Below, piece after piece: positions 44,742 through 53,878 of a stretch of 64,000 nt of DNA. The position numbers and the translations under genes were made by a program. The notes under the pieces were generated by a model. The model searched no databases and was not told the DNA's origin. It saw only the letters and a program-made list of their open reading frames with translations. This DNA comes from Rhodobacteraceae bacterium WD3A24 (GTDB lineage: Bacteria; Pseudomonadota; Alphaproteobacteria; Rhodobacterales; Rhodobacteraceae). Location: the NCBI GenBank assembly GCA_002967695.1, contig PUHN01000003.1:83176-147175 (forward strand). The letters run 5' to 3'. Positions within the stretch are counted from its first letter, which is position 1. Every line of letters starts with the position of its first letter.

Positions 44742-45653
44742 TCATCCCAGAGGCCATTCGGCGGCTTCGGCCTTGAGATGCTGCAGAAAGGCCTGAACCT
44801 TGGTCGTGCGATGCAGATCAACATGGGTGACGATCCACAGCGGCGCGCTCCATTCCTCCCGCTCGGGCGCGACCTCGATGAGATTGCGCTCCGTCGCGCC
44901 GCTCGCGCGCACCTGCTCCCACACGGGCAGAAACCCGATACCAGCCCCGGCGACCACCGCCCATTCCTGCGCGGCCAGATCGTTGGAGCGAAAGCTGATC
45001 GCCTCGGCGGGCGCGACCTCCTGCAACCAGCGCAGGAACGGCACCCGCGTGTCTGCCGTGTCGGCGCCGACAAACCGATGCCGCGCGATCTGCGCGGGAT
45101 CGTCGAGGTCGAGCGGCAGATCGTCGGCCCGGCCATAGCCAGGCGCGGCGTAGAGCGCGTGGCGCTGCTGGCCCAGCTGCTGGACGACATTGTCGGGCTC
45201 CTGCGGCGTCTGGCCCGCGCGGATCGCCACATGCGCCTCGCCGTATTCGAGCCTGAGCAGCCGAGCGTCCGTGACAAAGCGCAGGATCAGTTCCGGGTGA
45301 CTCTCCTGAAACCGGGTCATGCAGCCGGCCAGCACGCGCGACAGCCCCGGAATCGAGGTGACGACAAGCTCGCCCTCGACGGCGGTGCCGCGCCCGCGGA
45401 TGCGGCTGGCGAGCTGGGCGAACTGATCGTCGGTGGCCCGCGCGATCTTGAGGAGATCCTCGCCCGCCTCGGTTGGCGTGTAACCGCGCGCATGGCGCTG
45501 AAACAGCTTGACGCCCAGCCGGCCCTCCAGCGCATCGACATGGCGGATCACGGTGGCATGGTGAACGCCCAGCGCGGCGGCCGCCCCGCTGACCGTGCCC
45601 TCGCGCGCCACATGATAGGCGGTGCGGATTTCGTCCCAACCCTCAATGCTCAT
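44742..45653 (-). CDS. LysR-family transcriptional regulator
   Basis: Regulator of 303 residues. Winged HTH in residues 1-60 (AYHVAREGTVSGAAAALGVHHATVIRHVDALEGRLGVKLFQR) and a LysR effector domain (LVVTSIPGLSRVLAGCMTRFQ ... AGAGIGFLPVWEQ). The ATG at 45653 follows AAGGAG by 11 bases; a GTG four codons earlier has no usable spacing. Being in the same direction as the EamA gene is unusual for LysR pairs, which are mostly divergent. Confidence 0.92.
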   Translation of the reverse strand: MSIEGWDEIRTAYHVAREGTVSGAAAALGVHHATVIRHVDALEGRLGVKLFQRHARGYTPTEAGEDLLKIARATDDQFAQLASRIRGRGTAVEGELVVTSIPGLSRVLAGCMTRFQESHPELILRFVTDARLLRLEYGEAHVAIRAGQTPQEPDNVVQQLGQQRHALYAAPGYGRADDLPLDLDDPAQIARHRFVGADTADTRVPFLRWLQEVAPAEAISFRSNDLAAQEWAVVAGAGIGFLPVWEQVRASGATERNLIEVAPEREEWSAPLWIVTHVDLHRTTKVQAFLQHLKAEAAEWPLG

Positions 45654-45674
45654 CGGTCTCGCCACTCCTTCCCG

Positions 45675-45690
45675 CCTCCGCCGGCGGAGG
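45675..45690. repeat. 16-bp perfect GC palindrome
   Basis: CCTCCGCC followed by its reverse complement GGCGGAGG, in the 166-base gap between lysR and the ABC permease gene. Possible LysR site or weak structure; no T-run. Confidence 0.35.
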
Positions 45691-45819
45691 CTGCGGGCAC
45701 AGTCATGGCGATTTTGCCGCGGGATGCAACTGATCGGGCCCCCGCCGGCGCGGGCGGATCGTCGCGGGCTGGCCGTTGCGGCTGTCCGTCACCCGGCCCC
45801 TCCCTTGGCGCGGGGCATC

Positions 45820-46626
45820 TCACTCGCGCCGGTAGAGCCACAGCGTCACCGGCGCCAGCGCGAGCGTCAGCGCGACCGGCGCGCTCAGGGCGAGGCCGAT
45901 CTCGGCCAGCGTCGCGTGGCCGGCCATGAGCCCGCGCATCGCCGTCGTCATCAGCGTGACGGGATTGACCTCGACGAAGGCGCGCAGCCAGCCCGGCATC
46001 GTCGCCGGATCCACCATGATGTTGGAGGCGAAGACCAGCGGGAACAGCACCGTGAAGCCCAGCGTCATCACCGTCGTCGGCGTGCGGATCACCAGCCCCA
46101 GCACGATGAACACCCAGCCCGTCCCGAAGCCGATCGCCACCAGCAGCGCGAAGGCCGCCGCCGTGCCGGCCAGGCCCGCCTCGGGGCGGTAGCCCAGCAC
46201 GAGCCCGATGCCGAGGATGATCCCGCCCGCGATCAGGTGACGCAGCACGTCCCCGGCCATAAGCCCCGCGAACGGGGCCAGCGGCCAGATGGGCAGCGAG
46301 CGGAACCGGTCGAACAGCCCCTTGCCGATGTCGGTCGACAGTCCCATGCCCGAATAGACGGCGTTGAACACCACCGTCTGCACGAGGATGCCGGGCAGGA
46401 AGAACTGCAGGTAGTCGCCGGTCGACCCTGCCAGCGCGCCGCCGAACACGAAGGTGAACAGCAGCGTGAACATGATCGGCGTCATCACCAGGTCGAAGAG
46501 CTGCTCGGGCACGTGGCGGAACTTCAGGATCGCCCGCCAGCCGAAGACCAGCGCGTTCGACAGCCGCGAGGGCCGCGGCGGCCGGGCGACGTGGCGCAGC
46601 GTGGCGGGGCGCGGGGCGGTGCTCAC
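45820..46626 (-). CDS. ABC-2 type exporter permease
   Basis: Integral membrane protein of 268 residues with six helices and the ABC-2/DrrB pattern (LVMTPIMFTLLFTFVFGGAL; FRSLPIWPLAPFAGLMAGDVLRHL; PLVFASNIMVDPATMPGWLRAFVEVNPVTLM). It exports a hydrophobic compound or drug together with the ATPase encoded upstream. The GTG start overlaps the ATPase stop by four bases. Confidence 0.92.
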   Translation of the reverse strand: MSTAPRPATLRHVARPPRPSRLSNALVFGWRAILKFRHVPEQLFDLVMTPIMFTLLFTFVFGGALAGSTGDYLQFFLPGILVQTVVFNAVYSGMGLSTDIGKGLFDRFRSLPIWPLAPFAGLMAGDVLRHLIAGGIILGIGLVLGYRPEAGLAGTAAAFALLVAIGFGTGWVFIVLGLVIRTPTTVMTLGFTVLFPLVFASNIMVDPATMPGWLRAFVEVNPVTLMTTAMRGLMAGHATLAEIGLALSAPVALTLALAPVTLWLYRRE

Positions 46627-47606
46627 GGGTGACCCTCCGTCTCGGGGCTCTGCCCGGTCAGGGCGAAGAACACTTCCTCCAGGCTGGGCGAGCCCAGCGA
46701 GAACTCCTCGGGCGTGATGCCTGCGGCAAGCAACGCGGCGACGGCCTCGTTCGCGGCTGCCGCGGTCGGGGCGGGCACCGACAGCCGCGCGCCCTCGGCG
46801 CTGATCTGGACGGGGGCCGAAAGCGCCTGCTCCAGCACCCGCGCCGCGCGCTCCAGCGCCCCGGCCCCGGCCAGCGTGACATGCAGAAAGCCCGAGCCGG
46901 TGGCGGCCTTGAGCTCGCGACTGCTGCCCTCGGCGATCTTGCGCCCGTGGTCGATCACGGCGATGCGCTCGGCCAGCTGGTCGGCCTCTTCGAGATACTG
47001 CGTGGTCAGAAGGACGGTCACGCCCGAGGCCGCCAGCCGCCGTATCATCCGCCAGACCCGCTGCCGCGCGGTGGGGTCGAGCCCCGTCGTCGGCTCGTCG
47101 AGGAACAGCACGCCGGGCGTGACCACCAGCGAGGCGGCGATGTCCAGCCTGCGGCGCATGCCGCCCGAATAGTCCTTCACCCGCTTGCGTGCGGCGTGCG
47201 ACAGGTCGAAGGCCGCGAACAGCTCGTCGGCCCGGGCGCGGGCATCGCGGCGGCCGAAGCCCCAGAGCCGGGCCAGCAGGATCAGGTTCTCACGCCCGGT
47301 CAGATCCTCGTCGAGCGAGGCGAACTGCCCGGTCATCGCGATCTCTCCGCGCACCTCGTGCGGGGCGGTGCGCAGGTCATGGCCCATCACCGTGGCATCG
47401 CCCGCATCCGGCCTCAGAAGCGTGCCCAGCATCCTTATCAGCGTGGTCTTGCCCGCCCCGTTGGGGCCGAGCACGGCAAAGATCATGCCGCGCGGCACGT
47501 CGAGATCGACGCCCGCGACGGCCTCCAGCGGACCGAACCGCTTGACCAGCCCGCGTGCGCGGATGGCTGACGCGACGGTCTGGTCGTGTGGGGTGGTATC
47601 CTTCAT
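46623..47606 (-). CDS. Daunorubicin-type ABC exporter ATP-binding protein
   Basis: ATPase of 327 residues of the DrrA subfamily. It has Walker A GPNGAGKTT at residues 47-55, signature DYSGGMRRRLDIAASLV, Walker B VLFLDEPTTGLDP, and a C-terminal DrrA-type domain (LGSPSLEEVFFALTG). The start at 47606 was chosen because the longer frame crosses the divergent promoter with DoxX. The substrate is unknown. Confidence 0.92.
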   Translation of the reverse strand: MKDTTPHDQTVASAIRARGLVKRFGPLEAVAGVDLDVPRGMIFAVLGPNGAGKTTLIRMLGTLLRPDAGDATVMGHDLRTAPHEVRGEIAMTGQFASLDEDLTGRENLILLARLWGFGRRDARARADELFAAFDLSHAARKRVKDYSGGMRRRLDIAASLVVTPGVLFLDEPTTGLDPTARQRVWRMIRRLAASGVTVLLTTQYLEEADQLAERIAVIDHGRKIAEGSSRELKAATGSGFLHVTLAGAGALERAARVLEQALSAPVQISAEGARLSVPAPTAAAANEAVAALLAAGITPEEFSLGSPSLEEVFFALTGQSPETEGHP

Positions 47607-47758
47607 CGCCTCATGCCCATGGCCCTGCCCCGCAAAGGGCACGGATGTGTGATTGTGCGCACAGGAACAGTCGTGGTTTGAAATATCGTGTTTGTTCCAT
47701 TTCGCGCAAGACTTAAGCTGTATCGACAAATCGACCGCCTCAACCAGGAGACCGACCC
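47607..47758. promoter_or_regulatory. Divergent intergenic region between ABC exporter and doxX
   Basis: It holds the perfect palindrome TGTGCGCACA (47654-47663) and the inverted pair GGAACA (47664-47669) / TGTTCC (47693-47698), in AT-richer DNA. Plausible operator sites for both genes; no regulator is encoded nearby. Confidence 0.4.
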
Positions 47759-48142
47759 ATGACCATGACCGAGTCCGCACCGCGCAGCAAGCTGGCCTAT
47801 TGGAGCCTTCTGGCCGTAAAGGCCCTTACCGCGCTGGCCTTCGTGATGGCCGGTGGCGCCAAGCTGATGGGGGTGGAAATGATGGTCGCCACCTTTGACG
47901 CAATCGGCTTGGGCCAGTGGTTTCGCTATTTAACCGCCCTGATCGAGATCGGCGGCGCCGTGCTGATCTTCGTGCCCGGCGCGCAGCTCGTGGGAGCGCT
48001 TCTGCTCGGGGCCACGATGATTGGGGCGATCCTGTCGCATCTGCTCATCCTCGGCCCGTCGGCCATGCCCGCCACGGTGCTGCTGGTGTTCAGCGCCATC
48101 ATTGCCTGGGCGCACCGCGATCAGGCCAGAAAGTTCCTGTAA
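47759..48142 (+). CDS. DoxX-family membrane protein
   Basis: Protein of 127 residues with four hydrophobic helices and the DoxX pattern (KALTALAFVMAGGAKLMGVEMMVATFDAIGLGQWFRYLTALIEIGGAVLIFVPG). The family is linked to redox stress and quinone-related functions; the precise role is unknown. A GGAG site sits 10 bases before the ATG. Confidence 0.9.
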   Translation: MTMTESAPRSKLAYWSLLAVKALTALAFVMAGGAKLMGVEMMVATFDAIGLGQWFRYLTALIEIGGAVLIFVPGAQLVGALLLGATMIGAILSHLLILGPSAMPATVLLVFSAIIAWAHRDQARKFL

Positions 48143-48405
48143 CCAGTTCTCCGCCCCCGGCGCCTGATCGCGGGCGCCGGGCTGCGTCCGCAGGCCCCCG
48201 CGCACGCCCATCGCCAGCTTGACTCCTACCCGCCCGCACCGTATCAGCCGGGGAAATTCCCTCCGGAAGTCTGTCAGCTTCCGGTCCCGGCCATCGAGCC
48301 GGGATCGCCGCCCGCCAGCGAGTTTCGCCCGTGGGTGCCGTTGGGGATTGGCGCGCTCGGCATTATCTGTCGGGACAGGGGATTGGGGCTCAAGGAGGGC
48401 CGTGC
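48143..48405 (+). promoter_or_regulatory. Structured ffh upstream region
   Basis: No gene is recognisable in these 263 bases. They contain a GC hairpin after doxX (48156-48164 with 48173-48181, no T-run). Two adjacent perfect hairpins follow: 48263-48269 with 48278-48284, and 48285-48291 with 48298-48304. The short hairpin CTGTC-GG-GACAG lies at 48366-48377. AAGGAGG precedes the ffh ATG. A 5' untranslated leader with regulatory structure is possible. Confidence 0.4.
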
Positions 48406-49893
48406 ATGTTCGAAAACCTGTCCGAACGCCTCTCGGGCGTCTTCGACCGGCTCACCAGACAGGGTGCGCTGACCGAGGAGGACGTCAAGACCGCGCTGCG
48501 CGAGGTGCGCGTGGCGCTGCTGGAGGCCGACGTCTCCCTGCCCGTGGCGCGCGATTTCATCAAGCGGGTGCAGTCCAAGGCCACCGGGGCGGCGGTGACG
48601 AAGTCGGTCACGCCGGGCCAGCAGGTGGTCAAGATCGTCCATGACGAGCTGATCGCCACGCTCAGGGGCGATGACGACCCCGGCGCGCTGAAGATCGACA
48701 ACCCGCCCGCGCCGATCCTGATGGTGGGGCTTCAGGGCTCGGGCAAGACGACGACCACCGCCAAGCTGGCCCGCCGCCTGTCCGAGCGCGAGGGCAAGCG
48801 GGTGCTGATGGCCTCGCTCGACACCAACCGCCCGGCGGCGATGGAGCAGCTCGCCGTTCTCGGCGGCCAGATCGGGGTGGACACCCTGCCCATCGTCAAG
48901 GGCGAGTCCGCCACCCAGATCGCCAAGCGCGCCGGAACGCAGGCCAGCCTTGGCGGCTATGACGTCTACATCCTCGACACCGCCGGCCGTCTGCACATCG
49001 ACGAGGTGCTGATGGACGAGGTCCAGGCGGTGCGCGACATCGCCAGGCCGCGCGAGACGCTGCTGGTCGTCGACGGTCTGACGGGCCAGGACGCCGTGAA
49101 CGTCGCCACCGAGTTCGACGGCAAGGTCGGCATTTCGGGCGTGGTGCTCACGCGGATGGACGGCGACGGGCGCGGCGGCGCGGCGCTGTCGATGCGCGCG
49201 GTGACCGGCAAGCCGATCCGCTTCGTCGGGCTGGGCGAGAAGACCGACGCGCTGGAGGGCTTCGACCCCGAGCGCATCGCGGGCCGCATCCTTGGCATGG
49301 GCGACATCGTCGCGCTGGTCGAGAAGGCGCAGGAGACCTTCGAGGCCGAGCAGGCCGAGCGCATGATGAAGCGCTTCAAGAAGGGTCAGTTCAACATGAA
49401 CGACCTGAAGATGCAGCTTGAACAGATGCTCAAGATGGGCGGCATGGAAAGCGTTATGGGCATGCTGCCGGGCGCCGGCAAGATGGCCAAGCAGGCCGAG
49501 GCGGCCGGCTTCGACGACTCGATGCTGCGCCGCCAGATCGCGCTGATCCAGTCGATGACCAAGAAGGAGCGCGCCAACCCCCAGATCCTTCAGGCCAGCC
49601 GCAAGAAGCGGATCGCGAAGGGCGCCGGGCTCGACGTGACCGAGCTCAACAAGCTGCTCAAGCAGCACCGCCAGATGGCCGACATGATGAAGAAGATGGG
49701 CAAGAAGGGCATGCTCAAGCAGGCCATGTCGGGCATGTTCGGAAAGGGCGGCGCCGAGAAGCAGCTCGAACAGGCCGGCGGGATGGACCCCGCGCAGCTT
49801 CAGGCGCAGATGGGCCGCATGGGCGGCATGTCGGGCCTTGGCGGCGGGCAGTCGCTGCCGCCGGGACTTTCCGGCATGGGAAAGAAGAAATGA
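48406..49893 (+). CDS. ffh: Signal recognition particle protein Ffh
   Basis: GTPase of 495 residues that binds SRP RNA and signal sequences and targets membrane proteins co-translationally. N domain (residues 1-90), G domain with GLQGSGKTTTT near residue 108, DTAGRLHIDE and the TRMDGDGRGGAAL segment, then the methionine-rich M domain (MKMQLEQMLKMGGMESVMGMLPG-type) with a C-terminal Gly/Met tail. Followed by chorismate mutase and rpsP as in other Rhodobacterales. Confidence 0.97.
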   Translation: MFENLSERLSGVFDRLTRQGALTEEDVKTALREVRVALLEADVSLPVARDFIKRVQSKATGAAVTKSVTPGQQVVKIVHDELIATLRGDDDPGALKIDNPPAPILMVGLQGSGKTTTTAKLARRLSEREGKRVLMASLDTNRPAAMEQLAVLGGQIGVDTLPIVKGESATQIAKRAGTQASLGGYDVYILDTAGRLHIDEVLMDEVQAVRDIARPRETLLVVDGLTGQDAVNVATEFDGKVGISGVVLTRMDGDGRGGAALSMRAVTGKPIRFVGLGEKTDALEGFDPERIAGRILGMGDIVALVEKAQETFEAEQAERMMKRFKKGQFNMNDLKMQLEQMLKMGGMESVMGMLPGAGKMAKQAEAAGFDDSMLRRQIALIQSMTKKERANPQILQASRKKRIAKGAGLDVTELNKLLKQHRQMADMMKKMGKKGMLKQAMSGMFGKGGAEKQLEQAGGMDPAQLQAQMGRMGGMSGLGGGQSLPPGLSGMGKKK

Positions 49894-50017
49894 GCGCCGC
49901 GGCCCGCACCCGCGCGCCAAGCAGCGGCCGTGCCGCCCCGCCGGCGGTGCCGCCGGGGTGCCAGACGGATGCCATACGCATGCCGGACGGATGGCGGACG
50001 CGCGATGGAGGGCTGTC

Positions 50018-50335
50018 GTGACCGATCCGACCGTCGAACAGGACATCGCCACCCGCGCCGAGGCGCTGCTCAAGGAACACCGCGAGAGCATCGACCGGCT
50101 CGACGCGATCCTGATCTACACCCTGGGCGAGCGTTTCAAGCACACCCAGGCCGTCGGCCGCCTGAAGGCCGAGAACGAATTGCCGCCCTCGGACCCGGCG
50201 CGCGAGTCGCGCCAGATCGAGCGGCTGGAATGGCTGGCCAAGGAGGCCGACCTGGACCCGGAATTCGCCAAGAAATTCCTCAACTTCATCATCTCGGAAG
50301 TGATCCGTCACCACGAGAAGCTCAACGGCAAGTGA
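50018..50335 (+). CDS. Chorismate mutase (AroQ type II)
   Basis: All-helical protein of 105 residues. It converts chorismate to prephenate for Phe/Tyr biosynthesis. AroQ hallmarks are the RLDAILIYTLGERFKHTQAVGRLKAE helix and RQIERLEWLAKEADLDPEFAKKFLNFIISEVIRHHE. The GTG start at 50018 (VTDPTVEQD) follows GGAGGG at good spacing. The 124 bases between ffh and this gene have short repeated GGATGC/GGATGG words but no other feature. Confidence 0.92.
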   Translation: MTDPTVEQDIATRAEALLKEHRESIDRLDAILIYTLGERFKHTQAVGRLKAENELPPSDPARESRQIERLEWLAKEADLDPEFAKKFLNFIISEVIRHHEKLNGK

Positions 50336-50380
50336 CACTGCGGCCGGGCGCGCCCGGCCCCATCGACAAGGAGAAACGTC

Positions 50381-50776
50381 ATGGCAACCAAGATCCGCCT
50401 GTCCCGCGGGGGCTCCAACAAGCGGCCCCATTACAGCATCGTCGCCGCCGACTCGCGCATGCCGCGCGACGGCCGCTTCCTCGAGAAGCTGGGCACCTAC
50501 AACCCGCTTCTGCCCAAGGACAGCGAAGACCGCGTGAAGATGAACATGGAACGCGTGCAGGCCTGGCTCGACCACGGCGCCCAGCCCACCGACCGGGTCA
50601 GCCGGATGCTCGAGGCCGCGGGCGTTCTGCCCAAGAAGACGCGGGCCAACATGGAAAAGGCCCAGCCCGGCAAGAAGGCCCAGGAGCGTGCGAAGGCCCG
50701 CGCCAACAAGGCCGCCGCGGCGGCCGAGGCCGCTGCCGCCCCCGCCGAGTCGACCGAGGACGCCGCGGCGGAGTGA
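50381..50776 (+). CDS. rpsP: 30S ribosomal protein S16
   Basis: Protein of 131 residues, with the S16 start [39 protein letters not shown]. The C-terminus is an Ala/Lys/Glu-rich extension of about 45 residues ([22 protein letters not shown]), typical of alphaproteobacteria. Good GGAG site upstream. Confidence 0.97.
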   Translation: MATKIRLSRGGSNKRPHYSIVAADSRMPRDGRFLEKLGTYNPLLPKDSEDRVKMNMERVQAWLDHGAQPTDRVSRMLEAAGVLPKKTRANMEKAQPGKKAQERAKARANKAAAAAEAAAAPAESTEDAAAE

Positions 50777-50875
50777 TCCGCCCGCGCCTGCGCGACATGC
50801 CGGGGCCAGTGTGCCGAGCCACCCCGCCGGGCGGCCATGGCGCCGCCCGCGCGGCCGCTGCTACGGGCCGCGCCG

Positions 50876-51385
50876 ATGCCGCGTGAGCGGGTCTGCGTCG
50901 GCGCGATCGCGGGCGCCTACGGCGTTCGCGGGGAGGTGCGGCTCAAGAGCTTCTGCGCCGAATCCGGCGCCATCGCCGATTACGGCCCGCTGGAGACCGA
51001 GGACGGCGGCCGCCGCTTCGAGGTCACGCTGACGCGGCCGGCCTCGGGCGGGCTGGCCGCCCGGCTTTCGGGTGTCAGTAGCAAGGAGGAGGCCGACGCG
51101 CTGCGGGGCACCCGGCTTTATGCCGACCGCGACCGCCTGCCCGTGCTGCCCGACGACGAGTTCTATCATGCCGACCTGATCGGGCTGGAGATGCGCGACG
51201 CCGACGGCAACAGCCTTGGCCGGGTGCGCGCGGTGCTCGATCACGGCGCGGGCGATCTGCTGGAGGTGGAGGCGCCGGGGCGGCAGGGCAGCGTTCTGGT
51301 GCCCTTTACCCGCGAGATCGTGCCGACCGTCGATCTCCGGGCCGGACTGATCATCGCCGACCCGCCCGAGGGGCTGTTCGACTGA
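50876..51385 (+). CDS. rimM: Ribosome maturation factor RimM
   Basis: Protein of 169 residues needed for 30S head maturation; binds S19. It has [21 protein letters not shown] at the start, the middle [18 protein letters not shown], and the PRC-barrel end [20 protein letters not shown] ... [24 protein letters not shown]. The ATG at 50876 fits the family; a start at 50837 would add 13 residues. Confidence 0.95.
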   Translation: MPRERVCVGAIAGAYGVRGEVRLKSFCAESGAIADYGPLETEDGGRRFEVTLTRPASGGLAARLSGVSSKEEADALRGTRLYADRDRLPVLPDDEFYHADLIGLEMRDADGNSLGRVRAVLDHGAGDLLEVEAPGRQGSVLVPFTREIVPTVDLRAGLIIADPPEGLFD

Positions 51386-51456
51386 TCGCGCCTGCGCGCC
51401 CGCATGGCCGGGAGCGGGGCTTGCCGGCCAGCGGGCTGGCCCTCAGGTTGGGAAGG

Positions 51457-52335
51457 ATGAAACTGCCCGGCCGCCATACCCGCACAGGGATCGCCCTTTA
51501 CGCCGTCCCGCTTTACACCGGGCCGCTGCTTGCCGGGGTTGCGACACAGCCACCCGCCGTGATCCCGGTGCTCGCGGCGCTGCTTTTGCTGATGATGGTC
51601 GTCACGCGCCGCGTCGCCCTGGACAGCGCGGCCGGGGCGCTGCGCTTCGGCGCGCTGGCCGCCGCGCAGCTTGCCGTGGTCACGCTGCTTTTCGCGGCCG
51701 GCCGGGGCGGGGCATGGCTGCTCGGGGGGCTGGCGGTCCCGCTCTGGCTGCCGCTCGCCATGACGGGGACGGCCGCGGCCTTCGCGGCATGGCGCTACCG
51801 CGACGCGCGCGAGGTCGAAAGCGCGCTGGAGGAGGCGCTCACGGCGCTGCGCGACGCCCCGACCCCGCAAGACCCGTCCGAAAGCGTTCTCGACGACGCG
51901 GAGCTTTCGACGGTGAAGACCGCGTTCGACCGCCTGCGCGCGCTGCCCGCCCGGCCCGACCCTGTGCGGATCGACCCGATCGTGGAAGAGCTTGAGACGG
52001 CGCTGGATGACGGCGCGATCCACAGCCTGATCGGCGAGGCCGGACAGGGCGACGCGCGCTTCGATCTGGCGCTTCTTCGGTATCTGGCGCGCCCCAGCCT
52101 GCGCGCGCGGCTCGCCGCAGGTGGTGAGGCCGAGGTCGCGGTCTTTCTGACGCTTCCAAGCATGGATGCCACCGTCCGGGCCGAAGCCGTTCGGCTGGCC
52201 GAAACCCTGCTGGAGGAAGGCCGCGCCGAGGCCCTGCCTGAAACCGAATGGTTCGAGACACAGGGCCGGGCCGACCCCGGCCTCGTCCCCCTTGCCCGCC
52301 GGGTGGCGGCGGCCCGGCGAAGGGCGGCAGACTGA
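51457..52335 (+). CDS. Unknown inner-membrane protein between rimM and trmD
   Basis: Protein of 292 residues that I do not recognise. Four hydrophobic helices occupy roughly residues 10-110 (IALYAVPLYTGPLLAGV; AVIPVLAALLLLMMVV; AALAAAQLAVVTLLFAAG; LAVPLWLPLAMTGTAAAFAAW). A cytoplasmic, Leu/Ala/Glu-rich helical domain follows (residues about 115-292; TVKTAFDRLRALPARPDPVRIDPIVEELETAL; EAVRLAETLLEEGRAEAL). A TTG at 51421 with better GGGAG spacing could add 12 residues. It is inserted in a ribosomal operon and may be retained in this order. Confidence 0.75.
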   Translation: MKLPGRHTRTGIALYAVPLYTGPLLAGVATQPPAVIPVLAALLLLMMVVTRRVALDSAAGALRFGALAAAQLAVVTLLFAAGRGGAWLLGGLAVPLWLPLAMTGTAAAFAAWRYRDAREVESALEEALTALRDAPTPQDPSESVLDDAELSTVKTAFDRLRALPARPDPVRIDPIVEELETALDDGAIHSLIGEAGQGDARFDLALLRYLARPSLRARLAAGGEAEVAVFLTLPSMDATVRAEAVRLAETLLEEGRAEALPETEWFETQGRADPGLVPLARRVAAARRRAAD

Positions 52336-52372
52336 GCTTCCGGCGCCGCGCCGATCGCGCTATGAGGCAGCC

Positions 52373-53188
52373 ATGAGCGACCGGCCCAAATCCCACGGGC
52401 GGCTGAGTATCCGCCCCGCCGCCCGCCCGCGCGACCTGCTGGAGGACCAGCCGGCGCTCGCCAACGCGTGGTGTGCGCGCGTCATCACGCTTTTCCCCGA
52501 GGCATTCCCGGGCGTTCTGGGCCACAGCCTGACGGGCCGGGCCCTGGAGGAGGGACTCTGGCGGCTGGAGACCATCCATCTGCGCGCCTTCGGCGTGGGC
52601 AGGCATCGCAACGTGGACGACACGCCCGCCGGAGGCGGGGCGGGCATGGTGCTGCGCGCCGACGTGTTGGGCGCCGCGCTCGACCGCGCCGCCGAGGGGG
52701 TGCCGTCCGAGCACGCACGGTGGCCGGTGATCTGTCTTTCGCCGCGCGGGCGGCGGTTTGATCAGGCGATGGCCCGCCGCCTCTCGCAAACCGAGGGCAT
52801 CACCCTGATCTGCGGGCGCTTCGAGGGTGTGGATGAGCGCGTGCTGGAGGAATACGCCGTCGAAGAGGTCAGCCTGGGCGATTTCGTCCTGTCGGGCGGG
52901 GAGATCGCCGCGCAGGCGGTGATCGACGCAACGGTGCGGCTGATGCCCGGCGTGCTGGGCAATGCCGCCTCGGTCGAGGAGGAGAGCCATTCCGCGGGCC
53001 TGCTGGAGCATCCGCAGTATACCCGTCCGGCCGAATGGCGGGGGCGGCGGATTCCCGATGTCCTGATGTCGGGCCATCACGGCGAGATCGCCCGGTGGCG
53101 CCGCGCGCAGGCCGAAGCGCTCACCCGCGCGCGCCGCCCCGATCTCTGGGCCGCCTACCGCGCAGCGCGTGACGACACCGAAGCGTGA
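52373..53188 (+). CDS. trmD: tRNA (guanine-N1)-methyltransferase TrmD
   Basis: Protein of 271 residues that methylates G37 of tRNAs using S-adenosylmethionine. SPOUT-knot motifs: TLICGRFEGVDERVLEEYAVEEVSLGDFVLSGGE, the DDTPAGGGAGMVLRADVLG stretch, and HPQYTRPAEWRGRRIPDVLMSGHHGEI. It has an N-terminal extension of about 30 residues compared with the E. coli enzyme. Confidence 0.97.
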   Translation: MSDRPKSHGRLSIRPAARPRDLLEDQPALANAWCARVITLFPEAFPGVLGHSLTGRALEEGLWRLETIHLRAFGVGRHRNVDDTPAGGGAGMVLRADVLGAALDRAAEGVPSEHARWPVICLSPRGRRFDQAMARRLSQTEGITLICGRFEGVDERVLEEYAVEEVSLGDFVLSGGEIAAQAVIDATVRLMPGVLGNAASVEEESHSAGLLEHPQYTRPAEWRGRRIPDVLMSGHHGEIARWRRAQAEALTRARRPDLWAAYRAARDDTEA

Positions 53189-53262
53189 TCCGGCCCCCCC
53201 TTGGGGCCGTGTTAGGGTCGCCGCGAAAGAGCCCGACCAATTGCCACGAGGGAGGTCACGCA

Positions 53263-53574
53263 ATGGCGTATTCGCTGCAGGTCGTCTATCCGGCGTCGGA
53301 AGGAACACGTTTCGATTTCGACTATTACCTCGCCACTCACATGCCGATGGTCGAGCAGCATCTGGGCCCCCATATCGACCGGACGCTTGTCACCAGGGGC
53401 CTTGCCAGCGGCCCCGACGCACCACCGGCCTTCCACGCGGTGACGACGATGGTCTTTGCCGACCGTGAGGCCATGGACGCGGCCATGGGGGCCGCCGACC
53501 CGCTCCTGCAGGACATACCGAACTTCACGAACTGCGAGCCGCAGATGCTGGTGGGCGAGGTCGTTCTGGAATAG
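53263..53574 (+). CDS. EthD-family small protein
   Basis: Protein of 103 residues of the dimeric alpha/beta-barrel EthD group ([64 protein letters not shown]). Such proteins accompany oxygenases or act as small ligand-binding enzymes. A GGGAGG site precedes the ATG. It separates trmD from rplS. Confidence 0.88.
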   Translation: MAYSLQVVYPASEGTRFDFDYYLATHMPMVEQHLGPHIDRTLVTRGLASGPDAPPAFHAVTTMVFADREAMDAAMGAADPLLQDIPNFTNCEPQMLVGEVVLE

Positions 53575-53878
53575 ACAGGCAGATCGGCGCCATCTGGGCT
53601 CTTGCCAGGACGGCGCATCTCGCCTAGACACCGGCCGATCCCGCATCGGTTCGCCGACTCGGGGGGGTCGTTTCGGCCGATCCTTCGTTTCGCGGGCTTT
53701 CTTCTGCCCGCACGACGCGAGGGCGCGTGCGGCCGGGGCGTCCGACACCGGAAGGAAAGCCGCCTCGATCTCCGGCGGGCTTGCCGTGCGCAGCGCGGCA
53801 GGGACCCGAGCGAAGACCAGGAGCTCTCGGGAGGCATCACGTCGCGGGCAACACCGCGCTGCAGAAAGGACGAACGCG
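53575..53878 (+). promoter_or_regulatory. 304-base untranslated region before rplS
   Basis: No supported gene. GC-rich sequence with scattered short inverted repeats and a GAAAGGA site just before rplS. It may hold a promoter and an autoregulatory leader for L19-L31, but nothing specific is visible. Confidence 0.35.

Noticed and set aside
48143..48405. SRP (4.5S) RNA gene upstream of ffh
   Set aside because: The hairpins lack the long helix with the GGAA tetraloop and conserved internal loops of SRP RNA.
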